This document shows, piece after piece, positions 35,385 through 44,834 of a stretch of 64,000 nucleotides of DNA. The position numbers were made by a program, and so were the translations under genes. This DNA comes from Nostoc sp. B(2019) (GTDB taxonomy: Bacteria > Cyanobacteriota > Cyanobacteriia > Cyanobacteriales > Nostocaceae). The notes beneath the pieces are model-generated. The model had not been told where the DNA came from. It did no database searches and saw only the letters and a program-made list of their open reading frames with translations. The DNA is taken from contig NZ_WVID01000033.1 in the NCBI RefSeq assembly GCF_010091925.1, positions 1 through 64,000 of the forward strand, written 5' to 3'. Within the stretch, counting starts at the first letter, position 1. Every line of letters begins with the position of its first letter.

Positions 35385-35915
35385 AGTAATCTGATCCAGA
35401 TTTGGGATTAGCCAGTAATCAGCATATATTTAGTCAAAAGCCAAAGTACTAATAACTAGCAACTAACGGCAAAAAACGTTGCAGGATGGAAGTCAATACT
35501 ACTTGGGTTTTGCATTTTCAACTCGGAATTTGCTTTGAGGTAAAGGTTAAAGGTTTTTTGTTCCCCTTTTCCCGTAAAATCCGAAAATATTGGGATGGAA
35601 GTATAAAATCTGGTCTCCCCGATTTAAATCGTTGTTAACTTATCGAAGGTGACTTTAAGATTTATGCAGCTATGCAACAAATCTACATTTATTGGCATCA
35701 TTTACTTGATTCGCTAATACCCAAAAAAGTATATGCTCCCAAAACCGAACTAGTTGGGACTAAATTAGCATCTGTTTTTACCGACTGATGTATAGATAGA
35801 CGTGGATATACTGATTGTTTGTTCCTTAGTATTTGCAGAAAATTTATGATAAATTACGTAGGTGCTATATATTAAATAATACTAAGTTTGTCTTGTGATT
35901 TGGATAAAGTCAGGC
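35385..35915. other. Intergenic region, 531 bp
   Basis: Contains one short frame (35672-35788) described separately. Otherwise I see no gene, repeat or clear hairpin. The left part should hold the promoter of the secreted gene at 34503-35384. Confidence 0.5.
35672..35788 (+). pseudogene. Short frame, possibly an Mpv17/PMP22-like remnant
   Basis: Thirty-eight codons from ATG read MQQIYIYWHHLLDSLIPKK, then VYAPKTELVGTKLASVFTD. The YWHHLLDSLIP part followed by TKL and a terminal Asp is reminiscent of the core of Mpv17/PMP22 membrane proteins, but it is short and has no preceding helices. Low confidence. Confidence 0.2.
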
Positions 35916-36419
35916 TTAGGCGCTAATCGCTTGCTGCTCAGATTCAATTAATTGGCTACTCGGTACATCAAATCTAATAGTGCTGGCCGCCCAGTCTTTG
36001 AAATCAGGTGCTAGCCAGACTAGCTTACGAAGAATTTCATCATTGACCCACAACACCAAGGGAAACCGAAACTTTTTCCGAAACTCATTTCGGATGAGAT
36101 TGGTACTGATGATTAGTTGATTAATTGCTACCACAGATTCTAAACCTCGCACCATCAAAGCTTCGGGTTGAGTATCACCAATTGTAGTTGCGAGAGTCGT
36201 ATACAGCGTCTCAAGCTCAGGTGTAAGCAGAATGTCTTGGATGTTCGCTGGTGAAAGTTCTGTTAACGAATTCAGTATTTGCTGCTGAGCCTTGACACAG
36301 TTACAACATACAAGTATCAGTGAAAACTCCCCAGCCGATACTGTTATTGCTCTTGCTAGACGCTTAATGGTTGCTGTGGTGCTAAAGGTGTCGTCTTCTG
36401 AATTACTTAGGCTGATCAT
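35916..36419 (-). CDS. Stand-alone N-terminal domain of a TPR/NTPase-type Nostoc protein
   Basis: A 167-residue protein. LARAITVSAGEFSLILVCCN, QQQILNSLTEL and especially FPLVLWVNDEILRKLVWLAP and FKDWAASTIRFD are typical of the N-terminal region of large Nostoc proteins that continue with NTPase and tetratricopeptide domains. Here the protein stops straight after this domain. It is either a truncated gene or a free-standing adaptor. I find no downstream continuation on the same strand before the secreted gene at 35384. Confidence 0.6.
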   Translation of the reverse strand: MISLSNSEDDTFSTTATIKRLARAITVSAGEFSLILVCCNCVKAQQQILNSLTELSPANIQDILLTPELETLYTTLATTIGDTQPEALMVRGLESVVAINQLIISTNLIRNEFRKKFRFPLVLWVNDEILRKLVWLAPDFKDWAASTIRFDVPSSQLIESEQQAISA

Positions 36420-36873
36420 TAAAAATCCTGCTTTTATTTTAAAAATAGCTGGGTAATATCCGCTACTCTGTTAAGCTTTGATCACAAATCGGATCTATGT
36501 AATTTGGATGAGATTTTCTCTGTAATACTTAGCATAATCTTACGCATCAGCTAATAAGCGAAGATATTGTGTATTATTCCACATTTACAGTTAAGGGTTA
36601 ATGTGGAGGTAATCTCAACTGAGTATGAATTAGAGAAGACAGGGAAAAACTAGCAGTAAAATTATTACCGTATCCTTCTTTAGATTGTCACATATGAAGG
36701 CTACACAGTAGCCATTATCTTAACAATGTCAAAATAAATACTAAACAAAAGCTTAACAATAAACATCAGGAGTGAGAGAAAATTTAACTGGCTATTGGTT
36801 GATGTAGGGCGATAGCGCAACTTATGTCCAGATGTCCGAGTCATTGTTTATAATTTGATGATGTCTGTAGCAA
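36420..36873. other. Intergenic region, 454 bp
   Basis: Divergent promoter region between the TPR-type domain gene and the glycosidase gene. AT-rich; I see no further gene, hairpin or repeat. Confidence 0.5.
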
Positions 36874-38136
36874 ATGATGAAAAGGTCTATAAAGTGGTGT
36901 GTTGAGCTTCATAATTGGTGGGATATTCGCCAAAGCATAAAGCCAAGGTTGTTTGCCGTCATAGTGACCTTGAGTATGGCAGCTACAGTGATGCTATCGT
37001 TTCCGATGAATGCTCAGACGATTCCTCAGAGAGCACCGTCATCTGAGTTAAGAGGCGTGTGGTTAACAAATATTGATAGTGATGTGCTGTTTTCGAGCGA
37101 TCGCCTCAAGGGATCTTTGCAACGCCTTGATGAACTCAATTTTAATACTATATATCCAGCGGTTTGGAATTGGGGGTATACACTGTATCCCAGCAAAGTT
37201 GCAGCCAAAGTTATTGGGCGATCGCTCGATCCCACACCCGGACTACAAGGGCGAGATATACTCAAAGAAATTGTCGATGTGGGACATCAAAAAGGCTTAA
37301 CAGTCATTCCCTGGTTTGAATTTGGCTTCATGGCACCAGCAGATTCCCTATTGGCGAAAAATCGTCCCCAATGGCTCACCAATCGCAGCAACGGTACGCG
37401 GATTATTAAAGAAGGGACACATAATCGCGTTTGGCTAAATCCCTTTCGCCCAGAAGTACAACAGTTTATCCAAGATCTAATCGTTGAAATCGTCAGAAAC
37501 TACGATATCGATGGTATTCAATTTGATGATCATTTTGGCTTGCCATCAGAATTGGGATACGATGCCTATACAGTGGCACTTTACAAAAAAGAACACCGTG
37601 GTAGAGCGCCTTCTAATAACTATAAAGATCCAGAATGGGTACGCTGGAGAGCTAACAAAATTACCGACTTTACCAAGCGGGTATTCAAAGCTATCAAAGC
37701 TACTAAAAAAGATTGTCTCGTTTCTGTTGCACCTAATCCCCAGCGTTTTTCATACGACTACTTTCTAGCAGACTGGCAGAAGTGGGAACGTATGGGAATC
37801 ATCGAAGAACTGGTTTTGCAGATATATCGGGATGACTTGAATGTCTTTGTCAGCGAATTAGAGTACCCGGAAGTGAAAGCAGCAAAAAGCCATATTCCAG
37901 TGAGTATTGGTATTTTAGCTGGGTTGAAAAATAGATCTGTACCAATGCAACAAATTCAGACACAAGTACAAAAAGTACGCGATCGCAACTTTGCTGGGGT
38001 ATCATTCTTTTTCTATGAAACTCTCTGGAACATGAGCAAAGAAAAACCTCAAGAGCGTCAAACTGGTTTCCAGAAAATCTTCCCCGCACCAACGGCTTAC
38101 CCGAATCTGCTAGCGGGTTGGAAACCATCCACTTAA
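36874..38136 (+). CDS. Glycosyl hydrolase-like family 10 (GHL10, DUF187) protein
   Basis: A 420-residue exported protein. A hydrophobic signal segment (about 25-46, ending MNAQT) is followed by the GHL10 TIM-barrel: SELRGVWLTNIDSDVLFS, NFNTIYPAVWNWGYTLYPS, GLTVIPWFEFGFMAP, HNRVWLNPFRPEV, YDIDGIQFDDHFGLP and VSVAPNPQRFSYDYFLADW. The Asp pair in QFDDH and the Glu in WFEFG are the likely acid residues. Family members act on cell-wall or exopolysaccharide chains; the hydrolase half of PgaB has a related fold (established). Substrate unknown. A strong hairpin ends the transcript at 38222-38250. Confidence 0.88.
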   Translation: MMKRSIKWCVELHNWWDIRQSIKPRLFAVIVTLSMAATVMLSFPMNAQTIPQRAPSSELRGVWLTNIDSDVLFSSDRLKGSLQRLDELNFNTIYPAVWNWGYTLYPSKVAAKVIGRSLDPTPGLQGRDILKEIVDVGHQKGLTVIPWFEFGFMAPADSLLAKNRPQWLTNRSNGTRIIKEGTHNRVWLNPFRPEVQQFIQDLIVEIVRNYDIDGIQFDDHFGLPSELGYDAYTVALYKKEHRGRAPSNNYKDPEWVRWRANKITDFTKRVFKAIKATKKDCLVSVAPNPQRFSYDYFLADWQKWERMGIIEELVLQIYRDDLNVFVSELEYPEVKAAKSHIPVSIGILAGLKNRSVPMQQIQTQVQKVRDRNFAGVSFFFYETLWNMSKEKPQERQTGFQKIFPAPTAYPNLLAGWKPST

Positions 38137-38221
38137 GTTTAAATAACTACGTTGCTCAGATATTTATTACTGAGTGAAAATCGTGTCAAGTCTCAGTAGA
38201 TACTGCTGTTAAGGCAAAATT

Positions 38222-38250
38222 AAAGCGTTGTGCTGCAAACACAACGCTTT
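38222..38250. terminator. Bidirectional terminator
   Basis: AAAGCGTTGTG pairs perfectly with CACAACGCTTT around a seven-base loop. The A-tract on one side and T-tract on the other let it serve both the glycosidase gene and the convergent protease gene. Confidence 0.8.
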
Positions 38251-38295
38251 ATCAAAGAATTGCGGATATTGCTTTGGGTGTTGGCTCTATAAGCA

Positions 38296-39780
38296 CTATC
38301 CTATTCCTAAACGCCCAGCCAAGGCGGGAGTCAAGGGCAAGAGCGTGGTAATCATCAAGAATAAAGCCAAAAGCCCCAAAGCGGCTCTGGCATCATCAGG
38401 TTCAGTAACTTCATTTAAGCTGGGGCGTTCTAGATCTCGTTGTAAAAAGAAAATCACGATCGCCCAGTACATGGCTAGAACATTACCAAGAGATACTAAG
38501 GTCAGTAAAATTAAAGTTGCGATCGTTGCCCGTCTTGCGGTTTTGCGTCCATAAATTGCTTGGACAATGCGACCACCATCTAGTTGTCCTGCGGGCATCA
38601 AGTTCAAAGCAGTGATTACTAACCCCAACCAACCAATAATTACTAGGGGATGGACACTCACTAAAGACGACTGCAAAGCAGAACCTAGTACAACCCGCGC
38701 CAAGCTTCCCACTAAAATCGAGCCTTGGAAAAACTGATTGGGCAATTGAAATAAACTGCCTGGGTGAGAAAGTAGCAAGCCAGTGATCAACATTAATAGA
38801 GAAAGAATACCACCGACTGCTGGCCCTGCCAAAGCAATATCAAATAGAACTTTGCGATTGGGCAACAGAGACTCAAAACGGGTAATTGCACCAAAAGAGC
38901 CAATTTGCACAGCGGGTAGAAAGAAGGGCCAGCTGAGGCGGATTTTGTGACGTTGAGCAAGTAACCAATGACCGATTTCGTGAGCTACCAAAATCGCAAA
39001 TATACCAGCGCCTATAGGTAGAGCTTCTTGGAAACGCCCAGGATTGGCAAAGAAATCAAAATTCAGCACTAACCCGGCGGCTTCTAGACTTGTGGCAATG
39101 GTTGCTACCAAGAGGATACCTGCAAAGACTTTTTGCGATAACAACATCGGACGGGGATCATTGCGGCTCGGTAGGACAATGACTACGGGTTTTCCGTCTG
39201 TGTTTTCTACTAAAAATAGGCGATATTGATCACCAAGGCGTTGCTGTAAACTTGTAGTTAAACGATTGTGAACCTCTTCTGGTTCTCCTCGCAAATTACC
39301 TTTAAAAATAGCTCCATCTTGGTAGGCGATCGTTTCTGTGGCAAAAAACGTATCAATACCGAAAATACCTTTAATTGTATTTAAGTCATCATCCGGTATT
39401 GGCGGTACTTCAGATTTTAATTCTGCAATTACTGCTGACTCTGTAGGATTTGTCTCAGACGAGGAATCAGCATTGAGCCTTTCTGTAGCTCGCTGCTTGA
39501 GTAGGGCATCTTGCCCAGCTGCGCGTAGCTGTCTTCCCAAATATATGTATAGCCCAGAGGAAGCCACTACCAAGAACAATATACCAACTATATTGATGTA
39601 AATCCCAGCTGCAAACAATCCAAAAAACAGCAACCAGGGAGCCATCAACACCACCGACTGTAACCAGGCTAAGACTCCCAGCTTACCAAAAGGTCTGGCG
39701 CGATAAAAGCCCCAACCTAAAATGCCGAAAGCTACCAGCAGTATTGCTGCAAGGATAGAAGTTTCTGATAAAGTAGACAT
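38296..39780 (-). CDS. Site-2 protease family (M50) membrane metalloprotease
   Basis: A 494-residue intramembrane protease of the EGY/S2P type. Two helices at the N-terminus and a soluble domain (about 60-190, with NTIKGIFGIDTFFATETIAY) precede the membrane core. Zinc ligands are visible: AHEIGHWLLA (about residues 261-270) and LNLMPAGQLDGGRIVQA (about 397-413). The ATG at 39780 with AAAGG upstream is preferred to a TTG twelve codons earlier. Plant relatives (EGY1) are needed for chloroplast development; substrates in cyanobacteria are unclear. It stands alone, convergent with the glycosidase gene. Confidence 0.9.
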   Translation of the reverse strand: MSTLSETSILAAILLVAFGILGWGFYRARPFGKLGVLAWLQSVVLMAPWLLFFGLFAAGIYINIVGILFLVVASSGLYIYLGRQLRAAGQDALLKQRATERLNADSSSETNPTESAVIAELKSEVPPIPDDDLNTIKGIFGIDTFFATETIAYQDGAIFKGNLRGEPEEVHNRLTTSLQQRLGDQYRLFLVENTDGKPVVIVLPSRNDPRPMLLSQKVFAGILLVATIATSLEAAGLVLNFDFFANPGRFQEALPIGAGIFAILVAHEIGHWLLAQRHKIRLSWPFFLPAVQIGSFGAITRFESLLPNRKVLFDIALAGPAVGGILSLLMLITGLLLSHPGSLFQLPNQFFQGSILVGSLARVVLGSALQSSLVSVHPLVIIGWLGLVITALNLMPAGQLDGGRIVQAIYGRKTARRATIATLILLTLVSLGNVLAMYWAIVIFFLQRDLERPSLNEVTEPDDARAALGLLALFLMITTLLPLTPALAGRLGIG

Positions 39781-39881
39781 CTCCAAACCTTTGCTATTGA
39801 GATCAAGCCAGAACAAGTCCGGTATTGCAGATACACTTATTAATTTATAACGCCGCCTGTACTATGCCCACATTGGAGATA

Positions 39882-39915
39882 GGTAGGCGTAGGCGTAGCC
39901 CACCGCAGGCATCGC
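39882..39915. repeat. Small dispersed repeat copy
   Basis: TAGGCGTAGGCGTAGCC followed by CACCGCAGGCATCGC: the same modules as in the cluster at 9258-9375 and the copy at 17083-17125. It lies between the protease and coaBC genes. Confidence 0.6.
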
Positions 39916-39947
39916 ACTTTTGGTAAAATACGAAACTATCTACTGAC

Positions 39948-41174
39948 CTAAGAGCTTCTCACAAAATCAAAGAATTGATGCGCCATTTGTAATTTAGAAC
40001 AGGGTGCAATTTCTACTTGACGCCCTTGCTTATCTAAAAATATCGCTTGATTATTGTCACTCCCAAAACCGCTTTCGGGTTGATCGATGGGATTGGCAAC
40101 AATCGCATCCAATTTTTTACTCTGTAACTTTTCTAACGCAGGTGTAATAATATCTCCAGTCTGTGCAGCAAACCCAATTAACAGCTGATGCGGCTGTTTG
40201 AGTTGTGCTAACTGGGCAACGATATCTGGTACTGGTTCTAAGGGGAGGGCTTGGGGAAGCGATCGCTTGGGCAATTTCTTTGTACTATAATCTTTTGGCT
40301 TCACATCTGCTACCGCTGCCGACATCACAATGACATCAGCGTTGGCTAAGTACTCTAGCATGGCGTGCTGCATTTGGTCGGCACTAACGACGGGAATTGC
40401 TTGGACTCCCAATGGTACATTAAAACTAGCTGGGCCATGCACGAGGGTGACACTTGCGCCTCGGTGGAGTGCGGCTTGCGCTAAAGCCAATCCCATTTTA
40501 CCCGTGGCAGGATTGCCAATAAATCTCACTGGGTCAAGATACTCTCGCGTTCCCCCGGCACTAATTAACACTCTTTTACCTGCTAAATCTCGTTTGCCTT
40601 GAGTGTGCAACAATGATTGGATGTAAACCAAAATCTCTGGGGGTTCTGCCATCCTACCAGCACCGACGCGATCACACGCCAATAACCCCGATGCTGTATC
40701 GATACCATGATATCGACTATCTGTTAATAACTGTCGCCAATTCCGCTGCACTGCTATTTGTTCCCACATATCGGTATTCATTGCTGGAGCCAACAGCACA
40801 GGACAAGTAGAAGCCAACACAGTATTTGTAAGTAAATTGTCAGCCATACCGTAGGCTAACTTTGCTAGTGTATTAGCTGTTAAGGGGGCAATTACCAACA
40901 CATCCGCCCATTCACCTAACTCAATATGCAATGGACGGGAGTGAGTTGGTTGCCAGAAATCATCATCTGTGTAAGCGGGATGACGAGATAGGGTTGCTAA
41001 AGTTAGAGGCTTGATAAATTCTTGTGCCGAACTGGTGAGGATGACTCGGACTTCCACACCTGTTTTAAACAGCGTCGAAACCAGTTCACAAACTTTGTAG
41101 GCGGCGATGCCGCCGCCTACGCCAATTAGAACCCTTTTCTTGATGTTTTCGCTTTGGGATTCGGGATTAGGCAT
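39948..41174 (-). CDS. coaBC: Bifunctional phosphopantothenoylcysteine decarboxylase/phosphopantothenate-cysteine ligase
   Basis: A 408-residue coenzyme A biosynthesis enzyme. The N-terminal flavoprotein half (CoaC) begins [19 protein letters not shown] and has [20 protein letters not shown] (substrate His) and the PAMNTDMW clamp. The C-terminal ligase half (CoaB, from about residue 198) has [31 protein letters not shown] and the Lys-rich TKKLPKR loop. It converts 4'-phosphopantothenate and cysteine, using CTP, to 4'-phosphopantetheine. Full length and apparently intact. It lies 68 bases after the DUF2555 gene on the same strand and may share its transcript. Confidence 0.97.
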   Translation of the reverse strand: MPNPESQSENIKKRVLIGVGGGIAAYKVCELVSTLFKTGVEVRVILTSSAQEFIKPLTLATLSRHPAYTDDDFWQPTHSRPLHIELGEWADVLVIAPLTANTLAKLAYGMADNLLTNTVLASTCPVLLAPAMNTDMWEQIAVQRNWRQLLTDSRYHGIDTASGLLACDRVGAGRMAEPPEILVYIQSLLHTQGKRDLAGKRVLISAGGTREYLDPVRFIGNPATGKMGLALAQAALHRGASVTLVHGPASFNVPLGVQAIPVVSADQMQHAMLEYLANADVIVMSAAVADVKPKDYSTKKLPKRSLPQALPLEPVPDIVAQLAQLKQPHQLLIGFAAQTGDIITPALEKLQSKKLDAIVANPIDQPESGFGSDNNQAIFLDKQGRQVEIAPCSKLQMAHQFFDFVRSS

Positions 41175-41242
41175 AGCAAAAAGATTAGGATTAGTAGTTA
41201 GGGGTTAGGAATATTAACTGCTAACTTCTAATTCTCAAATCT

Positions 41243-41455
41243 TTATGCTTCATCGTATGGTTCCAAGTCTAAGAGGTAGATGTAGGGTTCAACTAACTCT
41301 GGACGCTGAAATGCGATCGCTCGTAGTAGATGCCAATCATTCAAACCCTCAAAAGCATTACTGTAATTATCCAATTCCAAACGTGTAGCCAACTGTTCTA
41401 CTTCTGCCGAAGTCATGGCAGCAATTTCTTTCTTGGAAATGCTTAGAGTTGTCAT
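41243..41455 (-). CDS. DUF2555-like small protein
   Basis: A 70-residue acidic protein typical of cyanobacteria: MTTLSISKKEIAAMTSAEV, then NAFEGLNDWHLLRAIAFQRP and ending LDLEPYDEA. It starts at the ATG at 41455, which has GGAGGGG 13 bases upstream, rather than an alternative nine codons earlier. No catalytic motif. Function unknown. It is the gene before coaBC on the same strand. Confidence 0.75.
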   Translation of the reverse strand: MTTLSISKKEIAAMTSAEVEQLATRLELDNYSNAFEGLNDWHLLRAIAFQRPELVEPYIYLLDLEPYDEA

Positions 41456-41611
41456 AATGCTTGCCCCTCCCTTATGCAGCACTCGCCTTCAGCATGGGTG
41501 AAATTGCGTTATTATGCAGCCACCCAATATATATTACTCATTAGAAGGCGTGGATTTCGTGAAATTTTTCAGGATTTATACTAGAATTTATAAAAAATTT
41601 GTAACGTTTGA

Positions 41612-42226
41612 CTAGTTAATTGTATTCCCGACAAAATTCCGTACCACTTCTAACATTTGTGGACTGATTTCATGCCCCATATCAAACTCATGGTATTCTA
41701 CTGCCACTCCTTGGGATTCCACAGTCTCTCTGGCTTTTAAGGCAGCTTGCAGGGGTACAACTTCATCATATCTTCCATGCGCGATTAAAATCGGCGGAAT
41801 ACTACTTTGAGTTACTGTTCCTGCACCAGGATGCAAATACCCGCTCATCACAACTAAACCAGCTAGAGGCAGATTTAATCCTATATCTAAAGTCATCGCC
41901 CCACCTTGAGAAAATCCACTCAAAATAGTGCGTGATAGAGGCACACCAGTACTACTCTCTAAAGATTGCAACCAATCTAGTAACAGTTGCCGACTTTCTG
42001 CTAAGCCCTGATACATATTTTCCGTTCTGAGGTCATACCACGCCCTGCCTACAGGAGAATGGGGATGAGGATAAGGCGCATCAGGAAACATAAACTGATA
42101 ATCTGGCAGGTTGAAAAATGGCAATAAAGATGCCACATCCTGGGCATTTGCGCCCCAACCATGTAAAGTGACGATTAAGCCTGCGGGTGGCTGAGCAGTT
42201 GCGGGAGGAACGGTAATAAATTGCAA
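41612..42226 (-). CDS. Alpha/beta-hydrolase, phospholipase/carboxylesterase type
   Basis: A 204-residue serine hydrolase. The oxyanion segment LIVTLHGWGANAQD, the nucleophile elbow LSGFSQGGAM (Ser), the acid ILIAHGRYDEVVP (Asp) and the final His in FDMGHEIS form the complete catalytic triad of the YpfH/acyl-protein-thioesterase-like group. Substrates are small esters or acyl groups. The only start that keeps the first strand is a TTG at 42226. No signal peptide, so cytoplasmic. Confidence 0.85.
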   Translation of the reverse strand: MQFITVPPATAQPPAGLIVTLHGWGANAQDVASLLPFFNLPDYQFMFPDAPYPHPHSPVGRAWYDLRTENMYQGLAESRQLLLDWLQSLESSTGVPLSRTILSGFSQGGAMTLDIGLNLPLAGLVVMSGYLHPGAGTVTQSSIPPILIAHGRYDEVVPLQAALKARETVESQGVAVEYHEFDMGHEISPQMLEVVRNFVGNTIN

Positions 42227-42584
42227 AGACAGGGGTCTACTCCTAAAATCTTACTCTTCTAGTAAATCCTATCTCTTCAACAAGCAGAAAATTTGATTAT
42301 AGAAGAATTATTCTCATCTGTATGGTGTTGCTTCTAGGCAAGATTTTTGATTTAATAAAAATTATTATCAAGTATTTCTAGAAAAGCTAAACCAAGAAAA
42401 ATTTAATAGAAAATTAATGCTTGCTTTAATTGGGTTAGCAAAAACCTGTCGTTAGTCAGTCAGATCCCCGACTTCTTTGATAAGTCGGGGATCTTGGATT
42501 TAGATGCAAGTTATATGCATTAATAATAAGTTAGCTGCAATAAAAATATTACTTCAATAATGTCGGTTTTAGTGGAGGAAGGTT
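42227..42584. other. Promoter region of the iron operon, 358 bp
   Basis: Contains the hairpin at 42463-42493. A stretch near 42293-42320 (GAAGAATTATTCTCATC) is loosely like a Fur box but not a clean match. Nothing else recognised. Confidence 0.4.
42463..42493. repeat. Inverted repeat hairpin
   Basis: GATCCCCGACTT pairs perfectly with AAGTCGGGGATC around a seven-base loop. It sits 92 bases before the first iron-binding-protein gene. It may be a dispersed repeat or a regulatory hairpin. Confidence 0.65.
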
Positions 42585-43664
42585 ATGAAGCGCCGCGAGT
42601 TTGTCTATTTAGTGGGACTAGCAACTGTTAGTGGTGGGTTAGCGATCGCTTGTAATGCTAATCAAACTCCTACAAATACTACTGAATCGCCGTCATCACA
42701 GACTACACCCGCTAGTACGACTGCTAGCGGTGCAATAGAAAAAGAGCTAATCGTTTACTCAGGACGCAACGAAAAACTCGTCGGGGAGCTAATTAAGCAG
42801 TTTGAGCAGCAAACTGGCGCTAAGGTAGAAGTCCGCTATGGCGATACCGCTGAGTTAGCATCAGCGATTTTGGAAGAGGGAGCAAACAGTCCCGCAGATG
42901 TCTTCTTTGCCCAAGATGCAGGCGCACTTGGAGCTATTCAAAAAGCGGGTAGAGCAGTACAATTACCAACATCTCTGCTCAATCAGGTGGATAGTACTTA
43001 TCGTTCACCAAATGGGAACTGGCTAGGTATTACTGGCAGAGTTCGTACAGTAGATTACAACACTAAATTAGTAAAGCCAGGGGAATTACCAGCATCTATC
43101 TTTGGCTTTACTGAACCAAAATGGAAAGGGAGAATTGGCTGGGCGCCTACAAATGGATCGTTTCAATCTTTTGTCACAGCCTTGCGAGTTGCAGAAGGAG
43201 ATGATAGAGCTAAGCAATGGTTAGAAGGTATTAAATCTAACAATGCTAAGGTTTATTCTAATAACACATCAATAGTAGAAGCTCTATCTCGTGGCGAAAT
43301 TGCTGTAGGATTTGTTAATCATTACTATCTAGAACAATTCAAACAAAAAAATCCGCAAGTTCCAGTGGCACATCATTTTACAGATGATCTTGGTTCGTTG
43401 GTAAACGTAGCAGGCGTAGCAATTCTGAACAGTGCCAAACATCCTAATATTTCCCAAAAGTTTGTGGAATTTATGTTAAGTGAAAAGGCTCAAAACTATT
43501 TTGCAAATAGAACTTATGAATATCCTCTAACTTCAAAAGTAGCCCCTAAAGGTCAATTAAAATCTCTCCAACAAATTCAAAAACAAGGTCAAAAAATTGA
43601 CTTGAGTAACCTTAGCGATTTAGATGCAACACTTAAGCTTTTGCAGCAAACACAAGTTATATAA
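42585..43664 (+). CDS. futA: Iron(III) ABC transporter substrate-binding protein, copy 1
   Basis: A 359-residue periplasmic binding protein. The N-terminus MKRREFVYLVG with a hydrophobic stretch and then AIACNAN looks like a twin-arginine or lipoprotein signal (RRE and a Cys at about 23). After a Thr/Ser linker, the body starts LIVYSGRNEKLVGELI and has VRYGDTAELAS, DVFFAQDAGALG, VDYNTKLV, GWAPTNGSFQ and FVNHYYLEQF. The Tyr pair and TyrAsnThr residues correspond to iron-binding tyrosines of FutA proteins. It is the first gene of a four-gene operon and has a ribosome site (GGAGGAAGG) directly upstream. Confidence 0.93.
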   Translation: MKRREFVYLVGLATVSGGLAIACNANQTPTNTTESPSSQTTPASTTASGAIEKELIVYSGRNEKLVGELIKQFEQQTGAKVEVRYGDTAELASAILEEGANSPADVFFAQDAGALGAIQKAGRAVQLPTSLLNQVDSTYRSPNGNWLGITGRVRTVDYNTKLVKPGELPASIFGFTEPKWKGRIGWAPTNGSFQSFVTALRVAEGDDRAKQWLEGIKSNNAKVYSNNTSIVEALSRGEIAVGFVNHYYLEQFKQKNPQVPVAHHFTDDLGSLVNVAGVAILNSAKHPNISQKFVEFMLSEKAQNYFANRTYEYPLTSKVAPKGQLKSLQQIQKQGQKIDLSNLSDLDATLKLLQQTQVI

Positions 43665-43760
43665 GCTACGGATCAGCCGGGATATCGTCTAGCAAGGAAA
43701 GGAAAAATCTAAATTTTTTGATAAGATTTCTTGCTTGATAACACACGTTAATGGTAATAG

Positions 43761-44831
43761 TTGAAAATATCACGATTATTGCAAAAACTTCCTGGTAAGA
43801 TCAAGGTGGGGGACTGGAGATTGAAAACTTTACCGTTGATGAAAGTTTCAGCTGGAGCTTTAGCTTTCATGCTCAGCTGGGGAATGGGGCTGACTGTAGA
43901 CGCACAAACAAAAACACTCGTCATTTATTCAGGCAGAGAACAAAAGCTAGTTGGGCCATTAATCGAGAAAGCCAAAAAGGACTTGAATCTAGATATTCAA
44001 GTGCGTTATGGCGATACTGCTGAATTAGCGATCGCACTCTTGGAAGAAGGCAAAAACAGTCGTGTAGATTTATTTTTTGCTCAAGACGCTGGTGCTTTAG
44101 GCACTTTGGAAAAACAACAGCGGACACTGCCAATTTCATCTAATTTGCTGAACAAAGTTGATTCTCGCTTTCGTTCTGCCAAAGGGCATTGGCTAGGAAT
44201 TTCTGGGCGTGCCCGTGTAATTGACTACAATACCAAGCTAGTCAAGCAAAATGAACTGCCGACATCAATTTGGCAGTTAACAGAACCAAAATGGCGCGGT
44301 AAGGTTGGCTGGGCACCTACTAACGGCTCATTTCAGTCATTTATCACCGCCATGCGCGTATTAGAAGGAGATGAGAAAACTCTCCAATGGCTGAAAGCAA
44401 TGAAAGCTAATGGTGTCAAAGATTACGCTAAAAACTCACCAATCGTGGAAGCTTTAGGACGCGGAGAAATTCATCTCGGTTTAGTAAACAACTACTACTT
44501 ATATCGCTTTAAAAAAGATGATCCTAACTTTCCTGTTACCCACCACTACACCAGCAAAGATGCAGGATCAATGATTAACGTAGCAGGAGTAGCAATTACA
44601 AATTCTACCGATCAAAAAACTGACGCGGAAAAATTGATTAACTACCTGCTGTCACAAAGTTCACAAAATTACTTTGCTCAAGAAACTAATGAATATCCTC
44701 TAGTCACAGGAGTACAAGCACCATCAAAACAAGTACCAATCAGTAAGCTAAATCCTCCCAATGTTAACCTGACAGACTTAGATGATTTACCAGCAACTTT
44801 GAATCTACTACAGCAGGCAGGAGTTTTGTAG
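43761..44831 (+). CDS. futA: Iron(III) ABC transporter substrate-binding protein, copy 2
   Basis: A 356-residue paralogue of the preceding protein, with the same blocks: LVIYSGREQKLVGPLI, VRYGDTAELAIALLEEG, LFFAQDAGALG, IDYNTKLV, GWAPTNGSFQSFI and LVNNYYLYRF with the Tyr pair. Its signal peptide is of the ordinary Sec type (ALAFMLSWGMGLTVDAQ). The frame opens at a TTG (43761); an ATG at 43839, straight before the signal peptide, is an equally good start. It lies 97 bases downstream of copy 1. Two binding proteins for one permease may widen affinity range or serve different locations. Confidence 0.92.
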   Translation: MKISRLLQKLPGKIKVGDWRLKTLPLMKVSAGALAFMLSWGMGLTVDAQTKTLVIYSGREQKLVGPLIEKAKKDLNLDIQVRYGDTAELAIALLEEGKNSRVDLFFAQDAGALGTLEKQQRTLPISSNLLNKVDSRFRSAKGHWLGISGRARVIDYNTKLVKQNELPTSIWQLTEPKWRGKVGWAPTNGSFQSFITAMRVLEGDEKTLQWLKAMKANGVKDYAKNSPIVEALGRGEIHLGLVNNYYLYRFKKDDPNFPVTHHYTSKDAGSMINVAGVAITNSTDQKTDAEKLINYLLSQSSQNYFAQETNEYPLVTGVQAPSKQVPISKLNPPNVNLTDLDDLPATLNLLQQAGVL

Positions 44832-44834
44832 CAG

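Noticed and set aside
42293-42320. Fur box upstream of the iron operon.
   Set aside because: Only a loose match, 265 bases before the start codon; not strong enough to list as a site.
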